A stretch of 64,000 nucleotides of DNA, from the NCBI RefSeq assembly GCF_003148745.1, contig NZ_QGGU01000001.1, positions 323,536 to 387,535 of the forward strand, given 5' to 3'. The notes under the pieces were generated by a model. That model made no database searches. It worked only from the letters and a program-made list of their open reading frames with translations, and was not told where the DNA came from. This document shows positions 44,091-53,785 of the stretch, in pieces (the stretch's first letter is position 1; every line of letters begins with the position of its first letter). Both the position numbers and the translations under genes were made by a program. The DNA comes from Pleionea mediterranea. GTDB lineage: Bacteria > Pseudomonadota > Gammaproteobacteria > Enterobacterales > Kangiellaceae.

Positions 44091-44930
44091 ATGAAATACA
44101 GTATTTACAGCAAAACCTTTTCTTTAGCAGCCCTGGTGACACTGGTACTTGGTTGCAACGGTGCTACTGGCCAGCAACAGGACGATGCAAAGCAAGCTTC
44201 GGCACCGGTTTCTGAAGCTGAAAATGTTTCCAGTATTGAAGCAGAGCCTGGCATTAAGCAAAAAATCACAGAAACAATCCATCAAAAGCTTGGACCAATT
44301 CCTATTGATAAAATCGCGGTGAGCCCGATGCCGGGTTATTACGAAGTAATCGCTCAAGGACAGATTATTTATATCAGTGAAAAGCTCGACTTTTTGTTTC
44401 CTGGACCCCTACTCAGTCTTTCCAGTGGCGAGCTGGTTAATTTGACTCAAAATAGCCTGCGACGTCTTGATATGGAAAAAGCACCAATGCGCGCAGAACT
44501 GATAGAAGGCGTGAAAGAACAGGATATGGTGGTGTTTCAATCGCCCAAAGAAGAATATGTGGTGAATGTGTTTACCGATGTTGATTGTGCTTATTGCCGC
44601 CGATTGCACCAAAACATGGCCGGCTATCTGGAAAACGGCATAACAATACGTTATCTGGCATTTCCACGTGCTGGTGTCGGCTCCGGTGCTTACAATAAAC
44701 TGGTCTCTGTCTGGTGTTCGAGTGATCGTCAGTCAGCGATGGATGATGCTAAGTTACATTCCAAGTTTGATCCTAAAGATTGTGATAACCCTGTTGCTGA
44801 TCAATACACTATGACCCGCCAGCTCGGGCTGACCGGAACGCCAGCATTAATTTTATCGGATGGTGAGCTTATTAGTGGTTTTCTTGAGCCGGAAAAACTG
44901 CTTAAACATTTGAAGCAGAAAAACGGCTAA
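44091..44930 (+). CDS. dsbC: DsbC-type thiol:disulfide isomerase, predicted lipoprotein
   Basis: 279 aa, longer than E. coli DsbC (236 with signal). The N-terminus ends TLVLGC, a lipobox with Cys22, followed by a 35-residue Gln/Ala/Ser/Glu linker. The dimerisation domain (about 58-130) has IDKIAVSPMPGYYEVI. The thioredoxin domain (about 140-279) has the active site CAYC (Cys166/Cys169; CGYC in E. coli), a further Cys pair (WCSSD…KDCDN) and the cis-Pro loop GTPALIL. It isomerises wrong disulfides in the periplasm; here it is probably tethered to a membrane. It follows xerD. Confidence 0.93.
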   Translation: MKYSIYSKTFSLAALVTLVLGCNGATGQQQDDAKQASAPVSEAENVSSIEAEPGIKQKITETIHQKLGPIPIDKIAVSPMPGYYEVIAQGQIIYISEKLDFLFPGPLLSLSSGELVNLTQNSLRRLDMEKAPMRAELIEGVKEQDMVVFQSPKEEYVVNVFTDVDCAYCRRLHQNMAGYLENGITIRYLAFPRAGVGSGAYNKLVSVWCSSDRQSAMDDAKLHSKFDPKDCDNPVADQYTMTRQLGLTGTPALILSDGELISGFLEPEKLLKHLKQKNG

Positions 44931-44953
44931 ATTACTTTTTACATTAAATTTTC

Positions 44954-44984
44954 GAATAAAGCGGCATTGGCCGCTTTATTTTTA
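44954..44984. terminator. Terminator after dsbC
   Basis: The stem AATAAAGCGGC/GCCGCTTTATT with loop ATTG is followed by TTTAT. It is A/T-rich on both sides, so it can also serve the convergent DUF498 gene. Confidence 0.9.
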
Positions 44985-45019
44985 TCGATGGCTTTTGATC
45001 TTGGGAGTGGGCTTATATG

Positions 45020-45385
45020 TTAAAAGAGTAGTGCAATAACTCTTCGCTGCTCTGATGCTAATAGCATAAACGTACGACAAGCCGCGTCAGTTGCCATACA
45101 ATCAATAACTTGGTTGTGCTGATGGCAGAATGAATCCAGTTCGGTCGGTAAAAATTGTGACTTAGTCCCTGTGCCAAGTAAAATAACTTCAGGCTCAAGA
45201 TTAAATAGATATAGTAAGTGGTCTTTCGTTAGCAAAGATGGTGACTCGGGAAAATTTGACGAAACTATTTCGTCTCGTGTTAAGAGCAAGGGCAATCGAT
45301 AAGATTCATTATTGATGACAACATGATCATCACAATAATCAATGATTTGAATGTTTTGTTGGCCATTGTCCAGTTGAATTTGCAT
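45020..45385 (-). CDS. Mth938-like (DUF498) domain protein
   Basis: 121 aa, cytoplasmic. The DUF498 pattern is clear in the second half: EPEVILLGTGTKSQFLP, then MATDAACRTFMLLASEQRRVIALLF. In human NDUFAF3 and bacterial Xcc1710-type relatives this domain is involved in assembly or is of unknown function. It lies within the xerD-dsbC…recJ neighbourhood, convergent with dsbC and divergent from the next gene. Confidence 0.82.
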   Translation of the reverse strand: MQIQLDNGQQNIQIIDYCDDHVVINNESYRLPLLLTRDEIVSSNFPESPSLLTKDHLLYLFNLEPEVILLGTGTKSQFLPTELDSFCHQHNQVIDCMATDAACRTFMLLASEQRRVIALLF

Positions 45386-45462
45386 GTTAAAAGTCTGATT
45401 GTTTGTGGAATGTAGGAAAACTCATTTATTATAGTACCTAATTAAACGGCGCATTGAAATCC

Positions 45463-46314
45463 ATGACGTATATTCCCAGGTTAAGAGACTTACTATCCGT
45501 TGAGACTGAATCAGCACGTCAATGGCAGCGTTATATTCAGCGGTATTGTAAGCAAGTATCTGAACCAGCAAAAATTCCTGAAAGAAACCTTGATGTTCCT
45601 AATGCTTCAAGAGTATCTGATGTTGATAATTTTTCAAGTACAGTAAACTCAGAGACAACAATGAAGGTTAATTATTCCGGGGACAAGAAGCGTGCATTAA
45701 TTTGGTGTAATCCGGTGTGTTTGATTCCGGATCAGGCTGGGGTGAAAATTGCTCGACAAGTTCAACTGACGTGTGAACAGCGAGAACAATTCGTTGACTT
45801 GCTTAATCGTCACTTTGGTTGCACTGATATTGTATTTTTTATTCAAAGGGATGATATTTTTCTATCATCAACAATCGCACTACCGCAATCCTGGCACAGT
45901 ATAGTGAATGTGCTGGGTACCAATATGTTTCATGTCATTAGCCGTAATAAGGAGCACATGCACTGGTTTGGTCTATTAAACGAAGTGCAGATGTTGTTGA
46001 CTGAACACAATACAAAACTATTAGCTAAACCAACAGCTTCGGTCGACCTATTTGAAAAAAATTGTAACGGTATATGGTTAAGTGACGTTCCTGCTTGGCT
46101 CAGGCTGGATGAAGAAAAAAAAGGTATTATGCTTTATTTGCAACAGGATTTTGAGCAGCTGGATAGCTGGTTGGATCAACAGCTGAGTATTGTGAGGCAT
46201 CAGCAATTTAATAACCGAAATCATCTGATATACGATGAGCATAATACCTGGAAACTTAAAACGAGTAGCTGGCTTAAAAGAAAGATAGGAAACGTTTTAT
46301 CTGCATCAAGTTAG
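45463..46314 (+). CDS. COG4255-like conserved protein upstream of recJ
   Basis: 283 aa from ATG 45463 (an in-frame TTG at 45454 is also possible; no good ribosome site for either). Two blocks match the pattern of COG4255 proteins, often mis-annotated as cofactor-independent phosphoglycerate mutase: IWCNPVCLIPDQAGVKIAR…LLNRHFG and HWFGLLNEVQMLLTEHNTKLLAK followed by NCNGIWLSDVP. No mutase active site is visible. Such genes commonly lie just upstream of recJ. The region 35-75 is Ser/Asn-rich and may be disordered. Confidence 0.65.
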   Translation: MTYIPRLRDLLSVETESARQWQRYIQRYCKQVSEPAKIPERNLDVPNASRVSDVDNFSSTVNSETTMKVNYSGDKKRALIWCNPVCLIPDQAGVKIARQVQLTCEQREQFVDLLNRHFGCTDIVFFIQRDDIFLSSTIALPQSWHSIVNVLGTNMFHVISRNKEHMHWFGLLNEVQMLLTEHNTKLLAKPTASVDLFEKNCNGIWLSDVPAWLRLDEEKKGIMLYLQQDFEQLDSWLDQQLSIVRHQQFNNRNHLIYDEHNTWKLKTSSWLKRKIGNVLSASS

Positions 46315-46395
46315 CAGTAAAGCTGAGCTCTTTTACTTAACTAACTGTTTGATTCAACATCAACCCAAGAATATCCAATCGATAACATATGAATA

Positions 46396-48150
46396 ATGAT
46401 TATTAAAAAAATTATATCGCGCACAGAAGCGGCAAACACGTCTAAACTGGAAGCTAATGCAGGAAATGCATTAGCTGACTCTCCTTTGCTTAATCGTATT
46501 TATCAAAGTAGAGGTGTGCAAAGCAAAGCTGAGCTTCAGTATGATTTAAGTCAATTGGCGAATTATAAACTGCTCTCTAATATTGATGCTGCAGTTGCTG
46601 CACTGGTAGAGATGATTAATACCCATGCTAAGGTCATTATTGTCGGTGACTTTGATGCTGACGGGGCTACCAGTACCGCTCTGTTAATGGAAGCTTTACC
46701 GGCGATGGGGTTGAAGCACTTATCTTATGTGGTGCCCAATCGATTTGAATATGGTTATGGATTGTCAGAAAAAATTGTTCGGGAAGTATCAAAAGATAAG
46801 CCTGACTGGATCATAACGGTCGATAATGGCATATCGAATCATGCCGGTGTCCGTGTCGCTAATGAGCTTGGGATCAAAGTATTAATTACCGATCATCATT
46901 TACCCGCAGAAACACTGCCAGAAGCAGCGGTGATTGTTAATCCTAATTTGAGAGGCGATCAATTTCCTAGCAAAGCATTAGCAGGCGTTGGTGTTGCGTT
47001 TTATATTTTAATAGCGCTTCGAGCAGAGCTTCGTGCAAAAGATTATTTTAATCGTATGAATATAACAGAGCCTAATCTGGCAGAATGGCTGGATCTTGTT
47101 GCGTTAGGTACGGTTGCAGACGTGGTTCCGCTTGATGTGAATAATCGAATATTGGTGGCGCAGGGGTTAAAGCGAATTAGGGCGGGAAAGTGTCGTCCGG
47201 CCATTAAATTATTGCTTGAAGTTGCTAAACGAACATTATCAAAAGTGGAAGCCAGTGACTTGGGTTTTGCTGTAGGGCCTCGTTTAAATGCAGCGGGCAG
47301 ATTAGAAGATATGTCGGTTGGCATTGAGTGTTTATTGGCTAAGTCTGAACAGCAAGCTCAGTCTATGGTTTTTGAATTGGACAGCCTTAATCAGTACCGC
47401 CGTGAAATAGAGTCTCATATGGTAGAGGATGCTTTAAAAGGATTAGCTGACCAAATTGGAGACTTGGAGCAACATCGTCCAAATTCAGTGTGTCTGTTCA
47501 GAGATGACTGGCATCAGGGTGTGGTTGGTCTGGTTGCTTCGCGCATTAAAGAAAAACTGAATCGACCGGTTATTGCATTCGCGCCAGAAGATGAGCTGAC
47601 TGTAAAAGGCTCAGGGCGCAGTGTTCCAGGCGTTCATATGAGAGATGTTCTAGCTAATGTCGCGTCTAAATATCCAGAGTTGCTGCAAAAGTTTGGTGGT
47701 CATGCAATGGCTGCCGGTTTATCCATTAAAAAACAGCAGTTATCGGAGTTTCAAAAGAAATTTGATGAAGAGGTCAATCATTGGTTAGGAAAAGAGATTA
47801 TCGATGATTCTCTGATAACCGATGGAGAGCTAGATAAAAGTGAATGCAGTTTGCAAACCGCTGAACTATTAAAGCAGTCAGGTCCTTGGGGGCAAGGGTT
47901 TCCTGAACCTATTTTTCACGGTGAGTTTGAAGTTGTGCAGCAGCGTATATTGGCCGATAAACACTTGAAGCTAGTCGTTCAAAATAGGCATCAAGATTTA
48001 ATAGTGGATGCCATTTATTTCTTTGCTCCAGAACAATGTCTATCAGAAACTTTAAATCATGTGGAGCTTGTTTATAAATTGAGTGTCAATGAGTTTAGAG
48101 GGAATACATCGCTTCAATTGATTGTTGTGCAGTTGAGTGCTTTTAAGTAG
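46396..48150 (+). CDS. recJ: Single-stranded-DNA-specific exonuclease RecJ
   Basis: 584 aa (E. coli 577). It is a 5'-3' ssDNA exonuclease of recombination and mismatch repair. DHH phosphoesterase motifs are VGDFDADGATST (84-94) and TDHHLPAE (Asp166, His167, His168), with the later LVALGTVADVVPL and the DHHA1 motif GSGRSVPGVHMRD…KFGGHAMAAGLSI. The C-terminal OB-like domain ends LQLIVVQLSAFK. ATG at 46396 has only a weak ribosome site. It is the third member of the conserved xerD-dsbC-recJ-prfB-lysS order. Confidence 0.96.
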   Translation: MIIKKIISRTEAANTSKLEANAGNALADSPLLNRIYQSRGVQSKAELQYDLSQLANYKLLSNIDAAVAALVEMINTHAKVIIVGDFDADGATSTALLMEALPAMGLKHLSYVVPNRFEYGYGLSEKIVREVSKDKPDWIITVDNGISNHAGVRVANELGIKVLITDHHLPAETLPEAAVIVNPNLRGDQFPSKALAGVGVAFYILIALRAELRAKDYFNRMNITEPNLAEWLDLVALGTVADVVPLDVNNRILVAQGLKRIRAGKCRPAIKLLLEVAKRTLSKVEASDLGFAVGPRLNAAGRLEDMSVGIECLLAKSEQQAQSMVFELDSLNQYRREIESHMVEDALKGLADQIGDLEQHRPNSVCLFRDDWHQGVVGLVASRIKEKLNRPVIAFAPEDELTVKGSGRSVPGVHMRDVLANVASKYPELLQKFGGHAMAAGLSIKKQQLSEFQKKFDEEVNHWLGKEIIDDSLITDGELDKSECSLQTAELLKQSGPWGQGFPEPIFHGEFEVVQQRILADKHLKLVVQNRHQDLIVDAIYFFAPEQCLSETLNHVELVYKLSVNEFRGNTSLQLIVVQLSAFK

Positions 48151-48275
48151 CTATGTTTTTAATAACCTCACTTGCATGACGAAGTTCAGATTAAATGTTA
48201 CTACCATTAGAGTAAATCCATACTCTCAAGGTTTATGGACAACCAATTGAGTATGGAGTTAACTAACTTTATATT

Positions 48276-48644
48276 TTACTGATCCACTTGTGTATAAACA
48301 CGCATTAGCTCTGATGACTTTACCTTTGCTGCTCTTAGCATTTTTACTTGGTTTGGACTCAGCCTTATTGCGGAACCTTTATAGGGCTTATTTTGGAAGT
48401 AATTCCACTCTTTTTTGAATGGCTTAAAAGCAATGAGTTTTAACTGTTTTATTTCTAAACACTGCTCAGGTGTTGGTCTAAAGCCAAGTTTTTCTTGGTA
48501 GGCTTTTACATAATTCTTCTGGATAATCGATCCTTTTTCTGTAGCTTTAAGTGCACAGTATTCTTCAATACTGTACTCCACGGTATCGGCAGCAAAAACG
48601 GCAGCCGAAGAACCGACTAATAGAATGGCAGCAAACTTTTTCAT
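48276..48644 (-). CDS. Small secreted protein of unknown function
   Basis: 122 aa with a clear signal peptide (MKKFAAILLVGSSAAVFA, cleavage after AFA or just following). The mature protein (about 100 aa) is Lys-rich and basic, with two Cys (EYCALK, EQCLEIK) that could form one disulfide. AGGAG lies 7-8 bases before the ATG. No family recognised. It is inserted, on the opposite strand, between recJ and prfB. Confidence 0.75.
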   Translation of the reverse strand: MKKFAAILLVGSSAAVFAADTVEYSIEEYCALKATEKGSIIQKNYVKAYQEKLGFRPTPEQCLEIKQLKLIAFKPFKKEWNYFQNKPYKGSAIRLSPNQVKMLRAAKVKSSELMRVYTQVDQ

Positions 48645-49058
48645 AACAGACTCCTAATTTATTAACAGCGACAACTTTTTAATTGTTGAAAATATCTAGC
48701 GAATAAAAAGTTAACCGAACTTTTTCAGGAAATTCATCGTGACTAAATAAATCTTGTGAAAGCAATTCGGATAATCACAGTATCGGCTTAATAAGGGCAA
48801 GTTTCCTTCAATAGCTGTAAACAAATATAGGAATATTCAGGGAATGACATCTTTTGTAACTTAGATGACTTTTTATTGGTCATTATTAAGTTTTAAAAAC
48901 AGTCAAGGATAGAGCTTATCTGACTTAACAAAAAGAAGTTGGGAGGTAAGCTGCCAGTGAGTTCATAGAAGAAGGCATGTTTTTTTAGACATGCTTATTT
49001 AAAGCTTGCTTTTTTTTAAATAATGGAAGCGCTGTTAAGTATATAACATGTATCCGCT
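48645..49058. other. 414-bp AT-rich intergenic region
   Basis: It lies between two minus-strand small-protein genes. It holds a weak hairpin at 48972-48996 (GCATGT/ACATGC with an 8-nt loop) and, near 49002-49017, an A/T-rich stretch that could aid termination of the gene ending at 49059. No coding region or recognised RNA seen. Confidence 0.5.
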
Positions 49059-49538
49059 CTATTTGACGGATGTCTGTTTATTTTCAGTTGAAGCATTATT
49101 GTTTGCAGATATTGGCTCTTTGTTTTCTGGCGCTATTTCAGTAAGAAGCTCACCGCAGTAGTCTTTGTTTCCACGCCAGTCGAGGTTACTGATACTTTCC
49201 TTGTTGTCATCAGTCGTTGCCCTAATGATGCACACTTCCTCTTCGCTATTGAACGGGAATGAAAAGCCCAGCCCACCAAACCAGTTTCTGCCACCCGTGG
49301 ATGAACCTATGGATACCCGGGTATCACTATTTGAAGCATTGACCTTGTGCCACTCCACATAAAGCTGCTCGTCGAGTTCATATTGTTTTGATGGCACGCC
49401 TAACAGATTTATCATCTGTTTCAGTGATAACTGGTTGAGTTGAGACAATTGCTGGTCAACTTCTGTTTTGGTAAAGCTTGTGCAGGCCATTAAAAGGGTA
49501 AACAGGCCGGAGAATAGAAAAAAACGATGAAATTTCAC
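49059..49538 (-). CDS. Hypothetical lipoprotein, BamE/SmpA-like N-terminal pattern
   Basis: 159 aa starting with GTG 49538 (AGGAG 9 bases upstream). The lipobox LLMAC gives Cys19 as lipid site. The segment QLSLKQMINLLGVPSKQYELDEQLYVEWHK resembles the fold of SmpA/OmlA-type lipoproteins (a helix, then GxPs and a Tyr/Trp strand), but the similarity is short. The middle is Gly/Phe-rich (GGRNWFGGLGFSFPF), and two further Cys (EVCIIRA, DYCGELL) may be paired. The C-terminal 30 residues are low-complexity Asn/Glu/Lys. Divergent from prfB. Confidence 0.72.
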   Translation of the reverse strand: MKFHRFFLFSGLFTLLMACTSFTKTEVDQQLSQLNQLSLKQMINLLGVPSKQYELDEQLYVEWHKVNASNSDTRVSIGSSTGGRNWFGGLGFSFPFNSEEEVCIIRATTDDNKESISNLDWRGNKDYCGELLTEIAPENKEPISANNNASTENKQTSVK

Positions 49539-49640
49539 TTATTTACACTCCTTATGCTGTACTGCCCCTGTCTAATTTCGGGCTGTTTTTGTACAATAGC
49601 GCCTTTTCGCCACCAATTAAAGTAACCGGTTATCATTATT

Positions 49641-50739
49641 ATGTTAGAAGTCAATGCTATAAAAGAGAAAATCAAAGATCTGGAAGCTCGAAATATTGAG
49701 CTCAGGGGGTATCTTTGACTTCGAAACGAAGCACGAACGATTAATCGAAGTTGAGCGAGAGCTTGAAGATCCGGACATCTGGAATCAACCTGAAGTTGCT
49801 CAGGCATTAGGTAAAGAGCGAGCTTCTCTTGAACTCATCGTCAATACCTTTGAAAACCTCGCTCAGGGGCTGAGTGACAGCGAAGAGTTATTGCAATTGG
49901 CGCTTGAAGAAGACGATACCGAAAGCGTTACGGAAGTGGAGTCTGAACTGGCTGATCTTGAAAAGCAGTTGGAGAAGCTGGAGTTCAGACGCATGTTTTC
50001 TGGCCCTAATGACGAAGCGGATTGTTATCTGGATATACAGGCAGGCTCAGGAGGCACTGAAGCGCAGGATTGGGCAAATATGTTACTGCGTATGTATCTG
50101 CGCTGGGGTGAAGCCAAAGGGTTTAAAACCGAACTTATAGAAGTTTCTGATGGTGATGTGGCTGGTATTAAAAGTGGCACCATCCGCTTTTCTGGCGAAT
50201 ACGCTTACGGCTGGTTGCGAACTGAAACCGGCGTTCACCGACTGGTAAGAAAGTCTCCGTTTGATTCGGGCAACCGCCGACATACCTCGTTTGCTTCTGC
50301 GTTTGTTTATCCTGAAGTGGACGATGACATTGAGATTGATATTAATCCTGCGGATTTGCGTATAGATACCTACCGTGCCAGTGGCGCGGGTGGGCAGCAC
50401 GTTAATAAAACCGATTCTGCGGTGCGATTGACGCACTTGCCAACCAACACGGTTGTTCAATGCCAAAACGATCGTTCGCAGCATAAGAATAAAGATCAGG
50501 CGATGAAACTGTTGAAAGCCAAGCTGCATGAGCTTGAGTTGATGAAGCAAAATGAGGAAAAGCAGGCGCTGGAAGATACAAAATCCGATATCGGTTGGGG
50601 CAGTCAAATTCGCTCCTATGTATTAGACGACGCTCGCATTAAAGATCTTCGAACGGCCGTTGAGAACCGAAATACCCAGGCAGTGTTAGACGGCGATCTG
50701 GACCCATTTATTGAAGCCAGCTTAAAAGCTGGGTTGTAA
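49641..50739 (+). CDS. prfB: Peptide chain release factor 2, with programmed +1 frameshift
   Basis: ATG 49641 opens a 25-codon frame ending CTT TGA at 49713-49718. A +1 shift at the T of 49716 continues through 50739 and gives 365 aa, identical in length to E. coli RF2. Diagnostic motifs are SPF in [16 protein letters not shown] (stop-codon recognition) and the GGQ loop in [21 protein letters not shown]2 terminates at UGA and UAA; low RF2 favours the shift, so expression is autoregulated. Between the recJ neighbourhood and lysS, as in E. coli. The gene must be annotated as a joined CDS. Confidence 0.97.
49704..49719 (+). promoter_or_regulatory. RF2 programmed frameshift signal
   Basis: AGGGGGTATCTTTGAC: an internal Shine-Dalgarno-like AGGGGG, three bases, the slippery CTT, the in-frame UGA stop and the following C that weakens termination. 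This matches the canonical bacterial prfB recoding site. Confidence 0.97.
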
Positions 50740-50764
50740 TTGAATTTAAATACCGAGACTTACT

Positions 50765-52303
50765 ATGACTGATCCTATTCAACACGATGAAAATAAATTA
50801 ATCGCTGAGCGTCGCGGCAAGCTTGAGCATATTCGTCAATCTTGTCCTTCCAATGCTCATCCTAATCATTTTCGTAGAGAACATTACGCAGGTGATTTGC
50901 AGCAAGAATTTGAACAGCAATCTAAAGAAGCATTAGCCGAGTTGGAAAAACAGGTCAGTGTTGCAGGTCGGGTTATGGCCAAGCGTGGGCCTTTTTATGT
51001 GTTGCAGGATATGAAGGGCCAAATTCAGGTGTATTCTGGTAAAGAGGTTCAAAAAGACATAAAACAGCGTTGGGGAGAGTTAGACATTGGTGACATCATT
51101 GGTGTGAAAGGCACTCTGAAGCGTTCTGGTAAAGGTGATCTTTTTGTCGGAATGGATGAGTATTATTTATTGACCAAATCATTGCGTCCATTACCTGACA
51201 AGCATGCGGGTCTTAAAGATCAAGAGCTGAAATATCGTCAGCGCTACGTAGATCTCATCACCAGTGATAAAACGCGTCAAGATTTTCTAGTGCGAAGCAA
51301 AGTGGTTGATGGCATTCGTCGCTATTTGGCGGAACGCGACTTTATGGAAGTTGAAACGCCAATGCTGCAAGTGATCCCCGGTGGTGCAACTGCCAAACCG
51401 TTTGTAACGCACCATAATGCAATGGACATCGAAATGTTTTTGCGCATTGCGCCAGAACTTTACCTGAAGCGTCTGGTTGTAGGTGGTTTTGAGCGTGTAT
51501 TTGAAATTAACCGGAATTTTAGAAATGAAGGCTTATCCACACGGCATAATCCTGAGTTTACCATGCTGGAATTTTATCAGGCCTACGCGGATTACAAGGA
51601 TTTAATGAACTTAACCGAAGATATGTTGCGCACTCTGGCTAATGATATTTTAGGTACCACGGTGGTTCGAAATACCACCAAAAATGATCAGGGTGAGGTT
51701 GTAGACGAAGTGAATTATGACTTTGGCCAACCCTTCGATCGTCTCTCTATGGTGGATGCGGTATTAAAATATAACCCAACATTTGAAGCGGATGTTTTCA
51801 AACAACCCGAACAAAATATCGAGCAGTTAAAGGCTTATGCGAAACAGGTTGGTGTAACGGTTCCAGAAAAAAATGTATGGGGCGCCGGTAAATACATTAC
51901 AGAAATTTTTGAAGAAACTGCAGAGCATCAGTTAATTCAACCTACTTTTATTACAGAATACCCATGGGAAGTGTCGCCCTTGGCCAGACGTAACGATAAC
52001 AATCCGTTTGTCACCGACCGATTTGAGTTTTTTGTTGGTGGACGTGAACTGGCAAATGGTTTCTCCGAGCTGAACGACGCCGAAGATCAAGCGGCTCGTT
52101 TTCGTAAACAGGTTGAAGAAAAAGAATCTGGCGACGATGAAGCCATGCATTACGATGACGATTATATCCGAGCGTTGGAGTTTGGCTTGCCGCCAACAGC
52201 GGGAGAGGGCATAGGTATTGATCGATTGGTTATGTTGTTTACCGACTCACCAACCATTAAAGATGTTATTTTATTTCCTCATATGCGCCCTCAAGGCCAG
52301 TAG
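50765..52303 (+). CDS. lysS: Lysyl-tRNA synthetase, class II
   Basis: 512 aa. The N-terminal OB-fold (about 60-155) has [25 protein letters not shown]. The class II core has motif 1 ([18 protein letters not shown]), motif 2 ([32 protein letters not shown]) and motif 3 ([26 protein letters not shown]). A partner of prfB as in E. coli, 25 bp downstream of it. Terminator at 52311. Confidence 0.98.
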   Translation: MTDPIQHDENKLIAERRGKLEHIRQSCPSNAHPNHFRREHYAGDLQQEFEQQSKEALAELEKQVSVAGRVMAKRGPFYVLQDMKGQIQVYSGKEVQKDIKQRWGELDIGDIIGVKGTLKRSGKGDLFVGMDEYYLLTKSLRPLPDKHAGLKDQELKYRQRYVDLITSDKTRQDFLVRSKVVDGIRRYLAERDFMEVETPMLQVIPGGATAKPFVTHHNAMDIEMFLRIAPELYLKRLVVGGFERVFEINRNFRNEGLSTRHNPEFTMLEFYQAYADYKDLMNLTEDMLRTLANDILGTTVVRNTTKNDQGEVVDEVNYDFGQPFDRLSMVDAVLKYNPTFEADVFKQPEQNIEQLKAYAKQVGVTVPEKNVWGAGKYITEIFEETAEHQLIQPTFITEYPWEVSPLARRNDNNPFVTDRFEFFVGGRELANGFSELNDAEDQAARFRKQVEEKESGDDEAMHYDDDYIRALEFGLPPTAGEGIGIDRLVMLFTDSPTIKDVILFPHMRPQGQ

Positions 52304-52310
52304 ATAATGA

Positions 52311-52339
52311 TTAGCGCAGGAATACTGCGCTAATTTTTT
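52311..52339 (+). terminator. Terminator after lysS
   Basis: 9-bp perfect stem TTAGCGCAG/CTGCGCTAA with loop GAATA, followed by six T. It begins 7 bp after the stop codon. Confidence 0.92.
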
Positions 52340-52380
52340 AGAACGGAAGTTTTTGAGACTGCAATGGTAAGAGTAAAATC

Positions 52381-52785
52381 ATGAAGTTCATCGCAAAAGT
52401 AAACTGGGTACTTATTCTGACCTGGGCACTGTTATTGTTCCATCCTTATGTGCTTGCATGGGCACAAGACACAGACGTTATTAAGTCTTCATCCTATTAT
52501 TTATGGATAGATGTGGTTTCACTGGGTGGCTTTGCTATGTTGCAACTGATCATATTGGCAAAAATAAAAAGCTTGTATGGATTCACGCTGGTTCTTCTTT
52601 ATACCCTTGCGCTGCTTCAGGGAATGCGAATAATGTTGTCGATTGATACTCTCTTAACCTTGACCGGAGTATTATTTTTTTTACTGGAGTTGTTGGTAAT
52701 TTTTTATCTGATAGGTGTACGCGGTTACTTGCGTTCGGACAAAGGGCGTACCGCTTTTGGGTTGCCGGTTGAGAGTCATCAGTAA
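52381..52785 (+). CDS. Hypothetical four-helix membrane protein
   Basis: 134 aa with four likely membrane helices (about 8-26, 44-62, 66-82 and 92-113) and a short basic tail. No family recognised. Its 3' end overlaps the start region of the following CPBP gene by about 17 bp, so the two are probably cotranscribed. The ribosome site is weak (GTAAGAG about 8 bases before ATG). Confidence 0.65.
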   Translation: MKFIAKVNWVLILTWALLLFHPYVLAWAQDTDVIKSSSYYLWIDVVSLGGFAMLQLIILAKIKSLYGFTLVLLYTLALLQGMRIMLSIDTLLTLTGVLFFLLELLVIFYLIGVRGYLRSDKGRTAFGLPVESHQ

Positions 52786-53545
52786 TAAAATCCAAGTCCA
52801 GCCAGCTCTGTCGGTTATCGGCTGGACAATACTTATTATTGCAATCTGGAGCCTGACTTATTCGTTAATGGTTCCATTAATTGCATGGCTAATCAGTTTA
52901 ATTCAATCAAGCCCTTACTCTTTTGAGTTAAATCAATTAATGGAATCGCCACGAGGCATTCTGTTCTCGTTACAAATTATTTTTTCTGCCATTGCTGCGC
53001 TACTGTTATTATTGTTGCATTTGAAGCATTACGGACGATCTCTAGCCCAAACTCACAATCAAAATCATTACAAAAGCGTAATGGGATTTAATTCACTGCG
53101 AGCTCGTCACTGGCTGGTGTATTTGCTCATTGGTATTGGCTTAGCTATTGTTGTCAGTTTCACTATAGTAGTTTTAAAGGAAACGGGCAGTGGTTCTTAT
53201 GTTGCACAGCTCGTTTCAAATAATCGCTCTTTTTATCAAACGATATTACTGCTTTTGGCAGTGGTTGTTGCTGCACCAATATTTGAAGAGTGTTTATTTA
53301 GAGGATATACGCAGTCATTTTTAATTCAGAACGGAGTACCTAATTGGCTTTCAATCGGTATTTCAAGCATGCTTTGGGTATTCATACATGGGCAATACCA
53401 ATGGAGCGAGCTTTCATTGTTGTTTATGTTTGGATTAAGTTTAGGTGCAATTAGGCTGTACAGTAATAATTTATGGGCGGTTATCGCTTTGCACAGCAGT
53501 TTTAATTTGACGGTATTGTTTTTGGTGCTTGATAGGATTGGGTAG
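52769..53545 (+). CDS. CPBP-family intramembrane glutamic endopeptidase
   Basis: About 258 aa with six to eight membrane helices. The CPBP (CAAX-protease-like, Abi) signature is complete: EECLFRGY with the EExxxR motif (Glu173, Glu174, Arg178), the FxxxH of WVFIHGQYQ and a C-terminal HSSFNLTV. Start uncertain: TTG 52769 is chosen, overlapping the upstream gene; upstream in-frame starts would add a non-family basic leader and no clear ribosome site exists. Bacterial members process or mature membrane peptides; the target is unknown. Confidence 0.85.
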   Translation: MRVISNKIQVQPALSVIGWTILIIAIWSLTYSLMVPLIAWLISLIQSSPYSFELNQLMESPRGILFSLQIIFSAIAALLLLLLHLKHYGRSLAQTHNQNHYKSVMGFNSLRARHWLVYLLIGIGLAIVVSFTIVVLKETGSGSYVAQLVSNNRSFYQTILLLLAVVVAAPIFEECLFRGYTQSFLIQNGVPNWLSIGISSMLWVFIHGQYQWSELSLLFMFGLSLGAIRLYSNNLWAVIALHSSFNLTVLFLVLDRIG

Positions 53546-53722
53546 TATTTATTGAGCCTAAGTTATGCTGCATAAACGAGCAAGAAATAATTAAACTATT
53601 TCTTCACAATAATTCAGTTGTAACTGTAAAAAATTCGTTAAACAAATGGCACAATATTAAGTTTTAAGTTATTGTCATTATGTAACTTGCATATTAATTG
53701 CTTAATATAAAGGAATAAACCA

Positions 53723-53731
53723 CCCCCCCCC
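53723..53731 (+). repeat. C9 homopolymer upstream of an unknown gene
   Basis: Nine consecutive C in a very AT-rich 240-bp gap, 54 bp before the next start codon. Poly-C tracts of this length are prone to slippage, and in promoters or leaders they can change expression. No other homopolymer like it was seen in the window. Confidence 0.85.
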
Positions 53732-53785
53732 TATGTTTTAATAGAACTTAATTAATATCAATCTGGGCTTTAATAAAAAATAAAT

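Noticed and set aside
45463-46314. Phosphoglycerate mutase
   Set aside because: The family is sometimes labelled so, but no alkaline-phosphatase-type metal motifs are present; only the COG4255 pattern is seen.
48972-48996. Intrinsic terminator or small RNA in the 414-bp gap
   Set aside because: The hairpin is short, the T-run lies in the loop rather than after the stem, and no promoter stands out.
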